Shown: positions 29,468-38,313, counted from the first letter of the stretch. The stretch: DNA of 43,115 bases from Streptacidiphilus pinicola (GCF_003258295.1 NZ_QKYN01000012.1:1-43115), one strand, 5' to 3'. Notes: a model not told the origin generated them from the sequence alone. Numbers and translations are program-made.

Positions 29468-32400
29468 GTGAACGTCACCCGCGCCCAGGAGGGGATCCTC
29501 TCCGCCGAGGGACCGCTGGCCGGACAGGCCTCGCCGTTCCACGTGATGGTCAGCGCCCTGATCACCGGACCGCTGGACCGCGACCGGCTCCACGCCGCGC
29601 TGGACCGCGTCACGCGGCGGCACGCCGCCCTGCGCACCGTGTTCACCCGCGACGCCGCGACCGGCGAGCTGGGCAGCCGGGTGCTGACGGAGTGGCGGCC
29701 GACGGTCGTCGAGCAGGAGCTGCCCACGCTGCCGGCGGACGCCGACCCGGTGCGCGTGGTGCACCGGCTGCTGACCCCGACCGCCCCCGCGGTGCTGCGC
29801 CCCTACGAGGCGCCGCCGGTCCGCTTCGTGCTGAGCCTCGCCGGTCCCGGGCGCGCCGTGCTCACCCTGCTCGGCCACCACGTCGTGCTGGACGGCTGGA
29901 GCATCGGCCTGATCTTCGAGGACGTCGCCGCCGGATACGCGGGCGCCACCGACACCGACGAGGTGCCGGGGATGGAGCTGCTGGCCGAGGCCGAACGCAG
30001 CGACGCCGTCGCCGCCCTGACCGTGGAACGCGCCGCGATGCTCGCCGACTGGCCCACCGTCCTCGAACTGCCCTCCGACCTGGACCGGCCCGCGGTCCGC
30101 GACTGCGCCGGCGTCCGGCTGCCGTTCACGCTGACCGACGCCGCCCGCGAGGGCTGCGTCCGGCTGGCCGCCTCCCTGGGGGTGAGCCGCAACGCGGTGC
30201 TGATGGGTGCCTGGGTGCTGGCCGTGGCCCGGCGCACCGGCCGGGACCGGCTGCTGGTCGGCATCCCCACCGTGGGACGCCACTCCCGGGCCGCGATGCG
30301 CGTGGTCGGCGGCGCCACCGGACTCGGCCCCGTCGCCTGCTCCGTGCCGGAGGAGGGGACCGTCGCCGACTACGTGCGGGCCACCGCGAAGTCGCTCCAG
30401 GCGTCCCTGCGGTACGGACGGGTGCCGTTCGAGGACCTGGCGACCGCGCTGACCCGCGGCGGCGACCGGGCCCGCAACCCGCTGGCGCAGATCGCCTTCG
30501 GCGCCCACAGCGAACTGGTACCGACCGGCCTGCCCGCCGGCGAGGTCACCTTCGACCTGCACGTCGGTCACACCGGCGGCACCGCCTACGACGCGATGCT
30601 GCACGCCCTGGTCTGGGACGAGCGCCCCGGACTGGAACTCGAGTACGCCACCTCGGTGCTGACCGCCGGGGAGGCCGCCGACCTGGCCGCCTCCTTCGAG
30701 CAGGCGCTCGTCGAGATGGCCGCCGCACCGGACGGGCCGCTGGCCGCCGTCACCACGGTGACGCCCCGTCAGCGCCGTCGTCTGGACGCGCTGGAGCACG
30801 GCCCCGAGGCCGACGCCGAGGCGGGCCTGTGGCAGCTGATCGAGCAGGCCGCGGCCCGCACCCCCGACGCGCCCGCCGTGCGCGAGGGCGACGGCGCGGA
30901 CCAGACGCTGACGTACCGGCAGCTGCTGGAGGCGGCCGCCGTCCTGTCCGCCCGGCTCTCCGCCGCCGGGATCGGCGCGGGCGACCGGGTGGGCCTCGCG
31001 GTGCGCCGCTCGGCCGCGGAGATCGTCGCCATCGCCGCGGTGCTGCGGATCGGCGCCGCCTACGTGGGCCTGGACCCGGACAACCCCTCGGCGGCCACCG
31101 CCGCCGTCCTTACCGGCGCGCAGGCCACGGTGGTGCTCGGCGACGCCGACAGCCTGGCGGCACTGGGCCCCGCCGCGGCCGGACGGACCCTGCTCGACGT
31201 GCGGGCCGCCGGCGGGCCGGTCGGTGCGGTCCCCGAGCCGGCCCCGGCCGATCCGGACCGGATCGCCTACCTGGCCTTCACCTCCGGCACCACCGGCGCG
31301 CCCAAGGGCGCCATGATCCCCTGCCGCGGTGTGGTCCGGCTGGCCCGTGAGCCGCGCTTCCTGCGGCCCGGGGCGACCGACCGCTTCCTGCGCCTGGCCC
31401 CGCTCGCCTTCGACGCCTCCACCCTGGAGATCTTCGCCCCACTGCTGGCCGGTGGCACCGTCGAGGTCTTCACCGGACGCCACGTCACCGCCTCGGCGCT
31501 GGCCAAGTGCCTGGAGCAGCGCGGGGTGACCGGGCTGTGGCTCTCGGCCGGGCTGTTCCGCCTGGTGGCCGACTTCCGCCCGGAGGCCTTCCGCTCGGTG
31601 CGCCAGCTGCTGACCGGCGGCGACGTGGTCCCGCCCGCGCAGGTCGCCGCCGTGCTGCGGACCTGCCCCGGGCTGCGCGTCAGCAACGGCTACGGACCCA
31701 CCGAGAACACCACGTTCACCACGGTGCACCACGTCGACGACCCGGTCGGCGCCACCGCCTCCGCGCTGCCGATCGGCCGCCCGATCCAGGGCACCGGCGT
31801 CGTGGTGCTCGACCACGCGGGACGCCCGGTGCCACCCGGCGGCGTCGGCGAGCTCTACGCCTACGGCGCGGGACTCGCGGCCGGCTACACCCGGGCACCC
31901 GACGAGACCGCGCTCGTCTTCGGGGAGTTCGGCGGCGCGGCCGCCGGCTGCAGGCTCTACCGCACCGGAGACCTGGTGCGCTGGGACGCCGAGGGCAACC
32001 TGAGGTTCCTCGGGCGCCGCGACCGCCAGGTCAAGATCCGCGGCTTCCGCGTCGAGCCGGACCAGGTGACCGCGGTGCTCCGAGCCCATCCCGAGGTCCG
32101 CGACGCCGCCGTGGTGGTGGTGCCGCTCGGCAACGGCGACCACCAGCTGCTCGCCGCCGTCGTCGGCGCCCGTCCCGGCCTGCTGGACACCCTGCGCGCC
32201 CACGCCGCCGGGCGGTTGCCCGGCCACGCCGTGCCCGGCCTGTGGGTGGAGGTCGAGCAGTTCCCGGTCACCGCGAACGGGAAGCTCGACCACCAGCGAC
32301 TGCGCCTGCTCGCCGCCGAACCGGAGCCCGTCCCCGCGCCGGTCGCCGCACCGCCGCAGCCCGCCCCGCAGCAGCCCGTACCCGGGCAGGCCGGCGACGG

Positions 32401-32635
32401 ACTGGAGGCCGCGATCGCGGACGCCTGGGCCGAGGTCCTCGGCCACCGCGACTTCACCCCGGCCGACTGGTTCTTCGACGTGGGCGGCGACTCGCTGCTG
32501 CTGATCCGCGTCCACTCGATCCTCACCGAGGCCCTGCCCGACCACGAGGTCACCGTGGGCGACCTGTACGCCTGCAGCGCCATCGAGGACCTCGCCGCCA
32601 AGCTCCGGGCCGACGCCCGGCGCACCGCCGCCTGA
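29468..32635 (+). CDS. NRPS, single module C-A-PCP
   Basis: A 1055-residue synthetase. Condensation domain about 1-430 with an intact HHVVLDG (His137, His138). Adenylation domain about 455-945 with A3 FTSGTTGAPKG, A5 NGYGPTENTTF, A7/A8 YRTGDLVRWD and RQVKIRGFRVEP, and A10 NGKLD. Carrier domain about 970-1050 with Ser1009 in VGGDSLLL for phosphopantetheine. It has no epimerase, thioesterase or docking domain. Manual alignment to GrsA gives the specificity code D-A-L-W-L-G-G-T-F-K, two changes from the valine code DAFWIGGTFK, so a branched aliphatic residue is predicted. The GTG start has GGAGGAAG upstream. It sits between P450 no. 1 and the halogenase. Confidence 0.95.
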   Translation: MNVTRAQEGILSAEGPLAGQASPFHVMVSALITGPLDRDRLHAALDRVTRRHAALRTVFTRDAATGELGSRVLTEWRPTVVEQELPTLPADADPVRVVHRLLTPTAPAVLRPYEAPPVRFVLSLAGPGRAVLTLLGHHVVLDGWSIGLIFEDVAAGYAGATDTDEVPGMELLAEAERSDAVAALTVERAAMLADWPTVLELPSDLDRPAVRDCAGVRLPFTLTDAAREGCVRLAASLGVSRNAVLMGAWVLAVARRTGRDRLLVGIPTVGRHSRAAMRVVGGATGLGPVACSVPEEGTVADYVRATAKSLQASLRYGRVPFEDLATALTRGGDRARNPLAQIAFGAHSELVPTGLPAGEVTFDLHVGHTGGTAYDAMLHALVWDERPGLELEYATSVLTAGEAADLAASFEQALVEMAAAPDGPLAAVTTVTPRQRRRLDALEHGPEADAEAGLWQLIEQAAARTPDAPAVREGDGADQTLTYRQLLEAAAVLSARLSAAGIGAGDRVGLAVRRSAAEIVAIAAVLRIGAAYVGLDPDNPSAATAAVLTGAQATVVLGDADSLAALGPAAAGRTLLDVRAAGGPVGAVPEPAPADPDRIAYLAFTSGTTGAPKGAMIPCRGVVRLAREPRFLRPGATDRFLRLAPLAFDASTLEIFAPLLAGGTVEVFTGRHVTASALAKCLEQRGVTGLWLSAGLFRLVADFRPEAFRSVRQLLTGGDVVPPAQVAAVLRTCPGLRVSNGYGPTENTTFTTVHHVDDPVGATASALPIGRPIQGTGVVVLDHAGRPVPPGGVGELYAYGAGLAAGYTRAPDETALVFGEFGGAAAGCRLYRTGDLVRWDAEGNLRFLGRRDRQVKIRGFRVEPDQVTAVLRAHPEVRDAAVVVVPLGNGDHQLLAAVVGARPGLLDTLRAHAAGRLPGHAVPGLWVEVEQFPVTANGKLDHQRLRLLAAEPEPVPAPVAAPPQPAPQQPVPGQAGDGLEAAIADAWAEVLGHRDFTPADWFFDVGGDSLLLIRVHSILTEALPDHEVTVGDLYACSAIEDLAAKLRADARRTAA

Positions 32636-32686
32636 CCGACCTGAACCGAACCGACAGACCCGACCCGACCCGCAGAGAGGAAGCAC

Positions 32687-33634
32687 ATGTCCAGCAACGA
32701 GTTCTCGCTCAGCCCCGAGCAGATCGCCCAGTTCGAGCGCGACGGCTACATCGGCCCGTTCGACCTGTACGACCCGGCCGAGATGGAGCAGCACCTGCGG
32801 GCGCTGCGCCCCAAGCTGATCAGCACCAAGAAGTCGATCTACAGCGACGAGAAGCAGGCCTCGGCGATCTCCAACTACGACCGCCACTTCGACATCGACT
32901 TCCTGGCCTCCCACGTCACCCGCCCGGAGATCGTCGACCGCGTCTCCTCCCTCCTCGGCCCGGACACCCTGTGCTGGCGCTCCGAGTTCCTGGCCAAGTA
33001 CCCCGGCGACGAGGGCACCGACTGGCACCAGGCCGAGGACTTCTCCAGCCTCACCGACGAGCACACGCCGCAGATCCAGTGGCCGGCCGACTCCGACCGC
33101 CGCGGCACCATCACCGTCTGGACCGCGTTCACCGAGGCCAGCGTCGAGACCGGGGCGCTGCAGTTCATCCCCGGCACCCACAAGGAGATGAACTACGACG
33201 AGACCAAGGGCCTGAGCTACGACCCCGACGTCATCAACAACCTGGAGAAGCAGGGCACCAACCGCGGCTTCTTCGGCTACGACTACCGCCAGCTGCAGAA
33301 GGACCCGAACTGGGCCCCGGACGAGTCCAAGGCCATCTCCGCGGTCATGAAGCAGGGTCAGTTCATCATCTTCTGGTCCACGCTGATGCACGCCTCGCAC
33401 CCCAACACCAGCCAGGACCAGGCCCGCCTGGGCTACTCGGTGCGCTACCTGCCCACCGCCGCCCGGGTCTACCCGGGGCTCACCGAGCTGAACGAGTTCG
33501 GCTCGACCGTCAGCCTCGCCCGCTACGGGGCCGTCCTCACCTCCGGCGAGGACACCTTCCACCACAACACGTTCGTCCAGCAGACCGTGAACGGCTACGA
33601 GTTCCCGGTCCGTGAGATTCGGAGGTCCGCATGA
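32687..33634 (+). CDS. SyrB2-type nonheme Fe(II)/2-oxoglutarate halogenase
   Basis: A 315-residue protein very like the syringomycin halogenase SyrB2 throughout: GYIGPFDLYDPAEM, NYDRHFDIDFLASH, LCWRSEFLAKYPGDEGTDWH, WTAFTEASVETGALQFIPGT, RGFFGYDYRQLQ and QFIIFWSTLMHASHPN. The iron-binding motif is His114-Gln-Ala116, with distal His235 and Arg253 for 2-oxoglutarate. In hydroxylases the third position is Asp or Glu; Ala leaves room for chloride and is the hallmark of halogenases. SyrB2 relatives chlorinate unactivated carbons of amino acids bound to a carrier protein. Its stop overlaps the start of a discrete PCP (ATGA), the probable substrate carrier. AGAGGAAG precedes the ATG at 32687. Confidence 0.95.
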   Translation: MSSNEFSLSPEQIAQFERDGYIGPFDLYDPAEMEQHLRALRPKLISTKKSIYSDEKQASAISNYDRHFDIDFLASHVTRPEIVDRVSSLLGPDTLCWRSEFLAKYPGDEGTDWHQAEDFSSLTDEHTPQIQWPADSDRRGTITVWTAFTEASVETGALQFIPGTHKEMNYDETKGLSYDPDVINNLEKQGTNRGFFGYDYRQLQKDPNWAPDESKAISAVMKQGQFIIFWSTLMHASHPNTSQDQARLGYSVRYLPTAARVYPGLTELNEFGSTVSLARYGAVLTSGEDTFHHNTFVQQTVNGYEFPVREIRRSA

Positions 33635-33903
33635 CCGTGCAGACGACGGGGAGCCGTCCGGCGACCCAGCAGGAGATGGAGCAGTGGGTGGCCGACAGCT
33701 GGCGCGCCCTCGGACTGACCGTGGCGGGTCCGGCGACGGACTTCTTCTCCGTCGGCGGAACCTCGCTCGCCGCCGCGCGCTTCCTGGCCGGCGCGGAGGA
33801 GCTCTTCGGCGAGGACGTGCTCCCGCCCGAGGACTTCTTCGAGGGCAGCTCGGTCGAGGCGGTCGCCGCCCTGATCGTCCGCAACAGCTCCGGCGAGTCC
33901 TGA
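33631..33903 (+). CDS. Discrete peptidyl carrier protein no. 1
   Basis: A 90-residue carrier protein with the phosphopantetheine site FFSVGGTSLAAARF (Ser45) and a four-helix pattern (EQWVADSWRALG, FLAGAEELFGEDV, SVEAVAALIV). It overlaps the halogenase gene by 4 bp, so both are made together. In SyrB1/SyrB2 and related systems the halogenase acts on an aminoacyl carrier protein, which makes this the best candidate for the halogenation platform. No adenylation domain is fused, so it must be charged by the C-A-PCP protein or the stand-alone A protein, or by transfer. Confidence 0.93.
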   Translation: MTVQTTGSRPATQQEMEQWVADSWRALGLTVAGPATDFFSVGGTSLAAARFLAGAEELFGEDVLPPEDFFEGSSVEAVAALIVRNSSGES

Positions 33904-33961
33904 CCGGCTACGACACACACGAAGACACGCACGACGACACACACGAGAGGGAGGACGCCCG

Positions 33962-35134
33962 GTGGCCGTCCTGGAACGCACCTTCGACCCCGCCGGGCTC
34001 GCCGCCCCCGCGTCCGCGCCCGCGCTGCGCGCGCTGGGCGCACTGCTCCGCGAGGTGGGCTTCGACGAGCACGGCGCCGCCCGTGCCGTCGCGGCCCCCG
34101 CGCCCGACCTGCTGCTGAGCAACTCGGCGCGGTACGCCTTCTTCGCGGACCGTTCCCGCCCCGAGGGGCCGCACGCCGAGGTGGCGCTGCTCACCTCGCT
34201 CTTCGTGCTCAACCGCAGCCTCCCCGCCGACTGGCTGGGCGGCGCCCTGCGACCCGAACTGCTGGACCTGCTACGGGAACTGGAGCTGCTCGACGACGCG
34301 GGCGAGCTCGCCCGCGGCCGGGTCTCGCTGACCCCCTGGCAGGGCCGCTGGTTCCTCGCCGACCGGCTCTTCCACAGCCCCGCCCCGCAGCAACTGGTGG
34401 CCGCGACCGAGCGTGACCTGGTGATGCCGCCGCACGCGTCCAGCCTGCTGGTGCTCGACACGCTCCAGGCGCTGCGCGGCTCCGTGCTCGACGTCGGCTG
34501 CGGCACCGGTTTCCTGGCCCTCAACACCGGCGCCGGGACCGACCGCAGCGCCGGACTCGACCTCAACCCGCGCTGCGTCGCCTACGCCACGGCCAACGCC
34601 GTCCTGAACCGCCGCGACGAGGTGGCCTTCACCGCCGGCGACTTCGCCGACCACACGCTCACCCCCGACCGGCGCTTCGACCACCTGGTCTTCAACGCCC
34701 CCACCCTGCCCAGGATCGACGACGAGGAGGGCGACGGCGAGTTCGGCCAGTCCACCATGGAGTGGCTGCTGCACGCCGCGGTCGCCATGGCCCCCCGGGT
34801 GCTGCGTCCCGGTGGCGGCGCGCACATCCTCGGCATCGTCGAGGTGCCCGCGGACCGGGTCGACGCCGCCGAGACCGTGCGCGACTGGCTGGCCGGTGCC
34901 GACGTCACCGACGTGACCGTGACCGCCCACGACTCCCCGCTGCTGCAGGTGACCCGCCGTCAGCTGGAGCAGCGGCGGCTGCACGGCAACAGCCTCCTGG
35001 TCTACGGGGCCGGACAGGCCCGCCGGCTGCTGGACAGCCTGGCGCGGCGCGGCACCGCGGCCGTGGAGGTCGTGACCATCGGCTTCCGCACGCCGCTGCC
35101 GCCGCCCCAAGAACCGCCGACCGAGAGGCAGTGA
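33962..35134 (+). CDS. Class I SAM-dependent methyltransferase (HemK/RsmC-like fold)
   Basis: A 390-residue protein. An all-alpha N-terminal domain (about 1-155) is followed by a Rossmann methyltransferase with motif I VLDVGCGTGFLALNTG, motif II AGLDLNPRCVAYATANA, and a motif IV region HLVFNAPTLPRIDD. The last resembles the NPPY motif of N-methyltransferases but reads NAPT, so the target atom is unclear. The substrate is probably a cluster intermediate. The GTG start at 33962 follows GAGGGAGGA. It is 58 bp after the carrier protein and only 3 bp before the thioesterase, which implies co-translation. Confidence 0.85.
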   Translation: MAVLERTFDPAGLAAPASAPALRALGALLREVGFDEHGAARAVAAPAPDLLLSNSARYAFFADRSRPEGPHAEVALLTSLFVLNRSLPADWLGGALRPELLDLLRELELLDDAGELARGRVSLTPWQGRWFLADRLFHSPAPQQLVAATERDLVMPPHASSLLVLDTLQALRGSVLDVGCGTGFLALNTGAGTDRSAGLDLNPRCVAYATANAVLNRRDEVAFTAGDFADHTLTPDRRFDHLVFNAPTLPRIDDEEGDGEFGQSTMEWLLHAAVAMAPRVLRPGGGAHILGIVEVPADRVDAAETVRDWLAGADVTDVTVTAHDSPLLQVTRRQLEQRRLHGNSLLVYGAGQARRLLDSLARRGTAAVEVVTIGFRTPLPPPQEPPTERQ

Positions 35135-35137
35135 CCC

Positions 35138-35923
35138 GTGACGACCGATCCCGCCCCGCAGTGGCTCTTCCCGATGCGCAAGCAGCGGGGGGACGCGCCG
35201 CCCGCAGAGGCGCGGCTGCTCGTCCTCCCGTACGCCGCCGCCGGGGCCGCGTCGCTGCGGCCGCTGGTGGCCGGACTGCCGCCCGAGATCGAGGTGCTGG
35301 GAGTCTCCCTCCCCGGCCGGGAGCGCCGTTTCTCCGAGCCGCCGGTCACCGGCCACGACGAGATCGTCGCCGCCGTCACCCGCGAGCTGGCTGCCCGTGA
35401 ACCGCTGCCGACCTGGCTGTTCGGCCACAGCATGGGCGCCAGCCTGGCCCTGGCCTGCGCGCTCGCCGCGCCGGAGCTGTGCCATGGCGTGGTCACCAGC
35501 GCCCGCAAGCCCGGCGGCCTCGCCCTGGAGTCGCTGCGCGGCCTGGACGACGAGGCGATCGTCGGCTTCTTCGGCTCCGTCGGCAACACCGCGCCCAAGC
35601 TGCTGGAGGACCCCTTCTGGCGGGCCCGGCTGATCGAGCTCTTCCGTAGCGACATCGCCCTCGACGAGGAGGTGTCCACCGTGATCGAGGACGCCCCGCT
35701 GCACCTGCCGGTGCTCGCCCTCGGCGGCGCCGACGACCCGTACGTGCCGGCGGCCGAGCTCTCCGCCTGGGAGCGGCGCACCACCGGCGACTGCCGGGTG
35801 GTGGTCCTGCCGGGCGCCCACTTCTACCTGCTCGACCCGGCCAACCGGGAGGCCGTCCAGGACGCGCTGGTCGCCGCGCTGCACTCCGCCGTGCCCGCCG
35901 ACGCCGCCCTGCCGGTCCGCTGA
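35138..35923 (+). CDS. Type II thioesterase (second of three)
   Basis: A 261-residue alpha/beta hydrolase: RLLVLPYAAAGAASLRPLVA, nucleophile elbow LFGHSMGASLALA (Ser in GHSMG), GGADDPYVPAAE and PGAHFYL for the Asp/His part. The GrsT/RifR-type family edits or releases carrier-bound acyl groups. The start is GTG 35138, 3 bp after the methyltransferase stop. It lies in the same operon as the halogenase and discrete PCP; in related systems such a thioesterase frees the modified amino acid from its carrier, a plausible role here. Confidence 0.92.
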   Translation: MTTDPAPQWLFPMRKQRGDAPPAEARLLVLPYAAAGAASLRPLVAGLPPEIEVLGVSLPGRERRFSEPPVTGHDEIVAAVTRELAAREPLPTWLFGHSMGASLALACALAAPELCHGVVTSARKPGGLALESLRGLDDEAIVGFFGSVGNTAPKLLEDPFWRARLIELFRSDIALDEEVSTVIEDAPLHLPVLALGGADDPYVPAAELSAWERRTTGDCRVVVLPGAHFYLLDPANREAVQDALVAALHSAVPADAALPVR

Positions 35924-36070
35924 CCTGCCGGTCCGCCGACCGACCGGCAGCCCGTACCGCCGGGCGCCGCGGCCGAGTTGCCTGTTCGTTGCCTGGGAGC
36001 AGGGGGTGACGCGACAGCAGAATCGCCGAGGCGCACGAAGCCCGTCCACGACGAACCAAGGAGGCAGAAC

Positions 36071-37096
36071 GTGGTCGCAGCCCATCCGTCCGCTGACGGT
36101 GATGCCCTGCTCGACTGGAACGAGAGCCCGATCGGCCCGCCGCCGCTGGCCGTCAAGCGCGTCGTGGACGCGGCGGACCGCCTGCACCGCTACCCGCGCG
36201 GCCTGCTGGAGGAGGTGACCGCCCTCGCCGCCGCCCACCACGGCGTCGCCACCGACCAGGTGCTGCTGATGGCCGGCGTGGACGAGGCCATCGACATGAC
36301 CCTCTCGCTGGCCGACCGGGCCTTCGGCCTGGTGCCCGGCTTCGACGGCTACCCGGACCGCGCCGCCGCCAACGGCAAGGCCTTCCACCCGATCCCGCTC
36401 GACGCCGACTGGCAGCCGCGCGTCGGGGTACCGGCGGGTCTCGGCTCCGACGACATCGTCTACCTGGCCCAGCCCGGCAACCCCACCGGCAACCTGTTGT
36501 CACCCGCGTGGATCGACACGCTGCGGGAGACCGCGGGGTACGTCTTCGTCGACGAGACCTACCAGGAGTTCTCCTCCCAGCCGGGCATCCTCGCCCGCAC
36601 CGGCGGACCGCAGCCCGGACTGCTGGTCTACCGCAGCTTCTCCAAGGCCGCCGGCCTGGCCGGGATCCGCCTGGGCTGCCTGGTCGCCGAGGCGCGCGTG
36701 ATCGCCCGACTGGAGCCGCTGCGCCGCTTCATGCCGATCGACGCGGTCAGCCTGCACGCGGCGGCCGGCCTGCTGGAGGAGCCCGCGTTCATGACCCGGC
36801 TGGCGCACTACGTCCGCGAGGGCCGCGCCGAGCTGTGCGGGCTGCTGCGTGGCAGCGGCCTGTTCGCCGAGGTCCGCGAGTCGGAGACCAACTTCGTCCT
36901 GGCCCGCCCGGACGCCTCCGTGCACGCGGCGCTCGCCGCGGTGCTCGCCGAGGACGGGGTCAGGGTCCGCGACTGCTCCGGCGTCGGCCTGGCCGGCTGG
37001 CTCCGCATCAGCGTCGGCACCCCCGAGGACCACGACCGCCTCGGCCACAGCCTGGACCGGCTCGCCCGCTCGCACGCCGAGCGCGCGGCCGCCTGA
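36071..37096 (+). CDS. PLP-dependent aminotransferase (class I/II, HisC-like)
   Basis: A 341-residue fold-type I aminotransferase: LDWNESPIGPP at the start, HRYPRGLLEEV, the AQPGNPTGNLLSPAW loop, FVDETYQEFS with the cofactor Asp, and the Schiff-base lysine in YRSFSKAAGLAGIRLGC. It ends with LRISVGTPEDHDRL. The family interconverts amino acids and 2-oxo acids; it is not part of a histidine operon here. GTG at 36071 has AAGGAGG 6 bp upstream. The next gene is a likely 2-oxo-acid C-methyltransferase, so the pair could deaminate, beta-methylate and re-aminate an amino acid. A 147-bp gap precedes it and may hold an internal promoter. Confidence 0.9.
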   Translation: MVAAHPSADGDALLDWNESPIGPPPLAVKRVVDAADRLHRYPRGLLEEVTALAAAHHGVATDQVLLMAGVDEAIDMTLSLADRAFGLVPGFDGYPDRAAANGKAFHPIPLDADWQPRVGVPAGLGSDDIVYLAQPGNPTGNLLSPAWIDTLRETAGYVFVDETYQEFSSQPGILARTGGPQPGLLVYRSFSKAAGLAGIRLGCLVAEARVIARLEPLRRFMPIDAVSLHAAAGLLEEPAFMTRLAHYVREGRAELCGLLRGSGLFAEVRESETNFVLARPDASVHAALAAVLAEDGVRVRDCSGVGLAGWLRISVGTPEDHDRLGHSLDRLARSHAERAAA

Positions 37097-37177
37097 GACA
37101 GCACCCGCACCATGCACCGCCATCCCGACCACGCACGGCAATCCGCACGTATCCCACACCCGAGAGGTGAATCCGTC

Positions 37178-38224
37178 ATGGCCATTCTCACCGACGACCT
37201 CGAGCGCCGTCTGATCGACAACACCCAGCCCGTCCGCTTCTTCTTCCTGGCCCAGGCCCTGCATCACGCGATGCACGTCGGCCTGTTCGAGGCCCTGAAG
37301 AAGGAGCCGGGCGCCACCGCGGAGACGCTGGCCGAGCAGCTCGGCCTCGACGCCTACCGCACCGGCGGCCTCCTGCGCTACCTGCGCAACGAGGGCTACG
37401 CGGTGTTCGAGGACGGCGGCTGGACCATCAGCGGCAAGGCGCTGGAGGTGCTCCCGTTCGCCCCCTGGTACGAGATGATGGTCGGCGGCTACGCGCCCTC
37501 CATGGACCAGCTCGGCGACATCCTCGCGGATGGCACCCGCTACGCCACCCGCAACACCACCAAGGTCGGCGAGGGCAGCTGCGGCATCGGCGCGCACGAC
37601 GCGCTGCCGCTGGTCGAGCAGATCCTCGACCCGGCCGCGGTGAACCGTCCGGAGACCATCGTCGACCTCGGCTGCGGCGACGGCAGCTTCCTGATGGACC
37701 TGCTGGTGGCCCAGCCCGACCTGCGCGGTCTCGGTCTCGAGCCGAACGAGGGCTCCGTGGTGCTCGGCGAGCGCCGCCGCGCCGAGCTCGGCCTCGAGGG
37801 CCGGGTCGACCTGGTCCAGGGCGGCGCCGCCGACGCGCTCACCCTCGACCTGCCGGAGAACGGCCGCGGCATCTGCTTCATGACCGCGTTCGTGCTCCAG
37901 GAGGTGCTGCAGCAGGAGGGCGAGGAGTTCGTCGAGAACCTGCTCAAGCAGACCTTCGAGCGCTACCCCGAGGCCCGTTGGCTGGTCGTCGAGATGGACC
38001 ACCAGCCGCTCTCCCCGGTCATGGGCAGCCACGGCCTGGCCCAGACCTTCTACAACCCGTACTTCCTGATCCACCACATCACCGAGCAGCGGCTGCAGAC
38101 CCGCGGCTGGTGGGAGGAGCTCTTCGAGCGCCTCGGCCTGACCGTCGAGGCCTCCGCCAACCCCGACCCGCGCGCCGACTCCACCGGCCTGCAGTTCGGT
38201 GTCCTGCTCTCGAAGAAGGCCTGA
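37178..38224 (+). CDS. SAM methyltransferase resembling 2-oxo-acid C-methyltransferases (MrsA/MppJ-like)
   Basis: A 348-residue protein with an N-terminal helical/winged dimerisation domain (about 1-115: QALHHAMHVGLFEALKKEPG, GLLRYLRNEGYAVFEDGGW) and a Rossmann core with motif I IVDLGCGDGSFLMDLLV and LGLEPNEGSVVLGE. Stretches such as YATRNTTKVGEGSCGIGAHD, VVEMDHQPLSPVMGSHGLAQ, FYNPYFLIHH and DSTGLQFGVLLSKK resemble what I recall of 2-ketoarginine methyltransferase MrsA; phenylpyruvate methyltransferase MppJ is more distant. Those enzymes methylate the beta carbon of a 2-oxo acid and are paired with an aminotransferase, as here. The exact substrate is open. ATG at 37178 follows GAGGTGA; the frame to 37112 is unsupported. 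It is the last gene of the plus operon. Confidence 0.8.
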   Translation: MAILTDDLERRLIDNTQPVRFFFLAQALHHAMHVGLFEALKKEPGATAETLAEQLGLDAYRTGGLLRYLRNEGYAVFEDGGWTISGKALEVLPFAPWYEMMVGGYAPSMDQLGDILADGTRYATRNTTKVGEGSCGIGAHDALPLVEQILDPAAVNRPETIVDLGCGDGSFLMDLLVAQPDLRGLGLEPNEGSVVLGERRRAELGLEGRVDLVQGGAADALTLDLPENGRGICFMTAFVLQEVLQQEGEEFVENLLKQTFERYPEARWLVVEMDHQPLSPVMGSHGLAQTFYNPYFLIHHITEQRLQTRGWWEELFERLGLTVEASANPDPRADSTGLQFGVLLSKKA

Positions 38225-38243
38225 CCCGGCATCAGTCGCACCG

Positions 38244-38282
38244 GAAGGGGCGGCCGCTCGTCACACGAGCGGCCGCCCCTTC
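38244..38282. terminator. Terminator of the plus-strand biosynthetic operon
   Basis: An 18-bp perfect stem (38244-38261 with 38265-38282) closes on a CAC loop, 19 bp after the methyltransferase stop. Confidence 0.93.
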
Positions 38283-38313
38283 GGCGTGCCCCGACCCTGT
38301 CGGCGCACCGCAG

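Noticed and set aside
29366-33565. A 1399-codon open frame on the minus strand
   Set aside because: It lies opposite the NRPS and halogenase genes, which have full motif sets; its Gly/Val/Gln-rich translation is typical of antisense frames in high-GC DNA.
32687-33634. Ectoine-hydroxylase or phytanoyl-CoA-dioxygenase type hydroxylase
   Set aside because: The same superfamily, but the facial motif is His-Gln-Ala and the whole sequence follows SyrB2, so a halogenase is the better call.
35924-36070. Internal promoter suggested by TTGCCTG repeated before the aminotransferase gene
   Set aside because: The short repeat has no -10 partner that I can see, and the gene may simply be read from the operon promoter.
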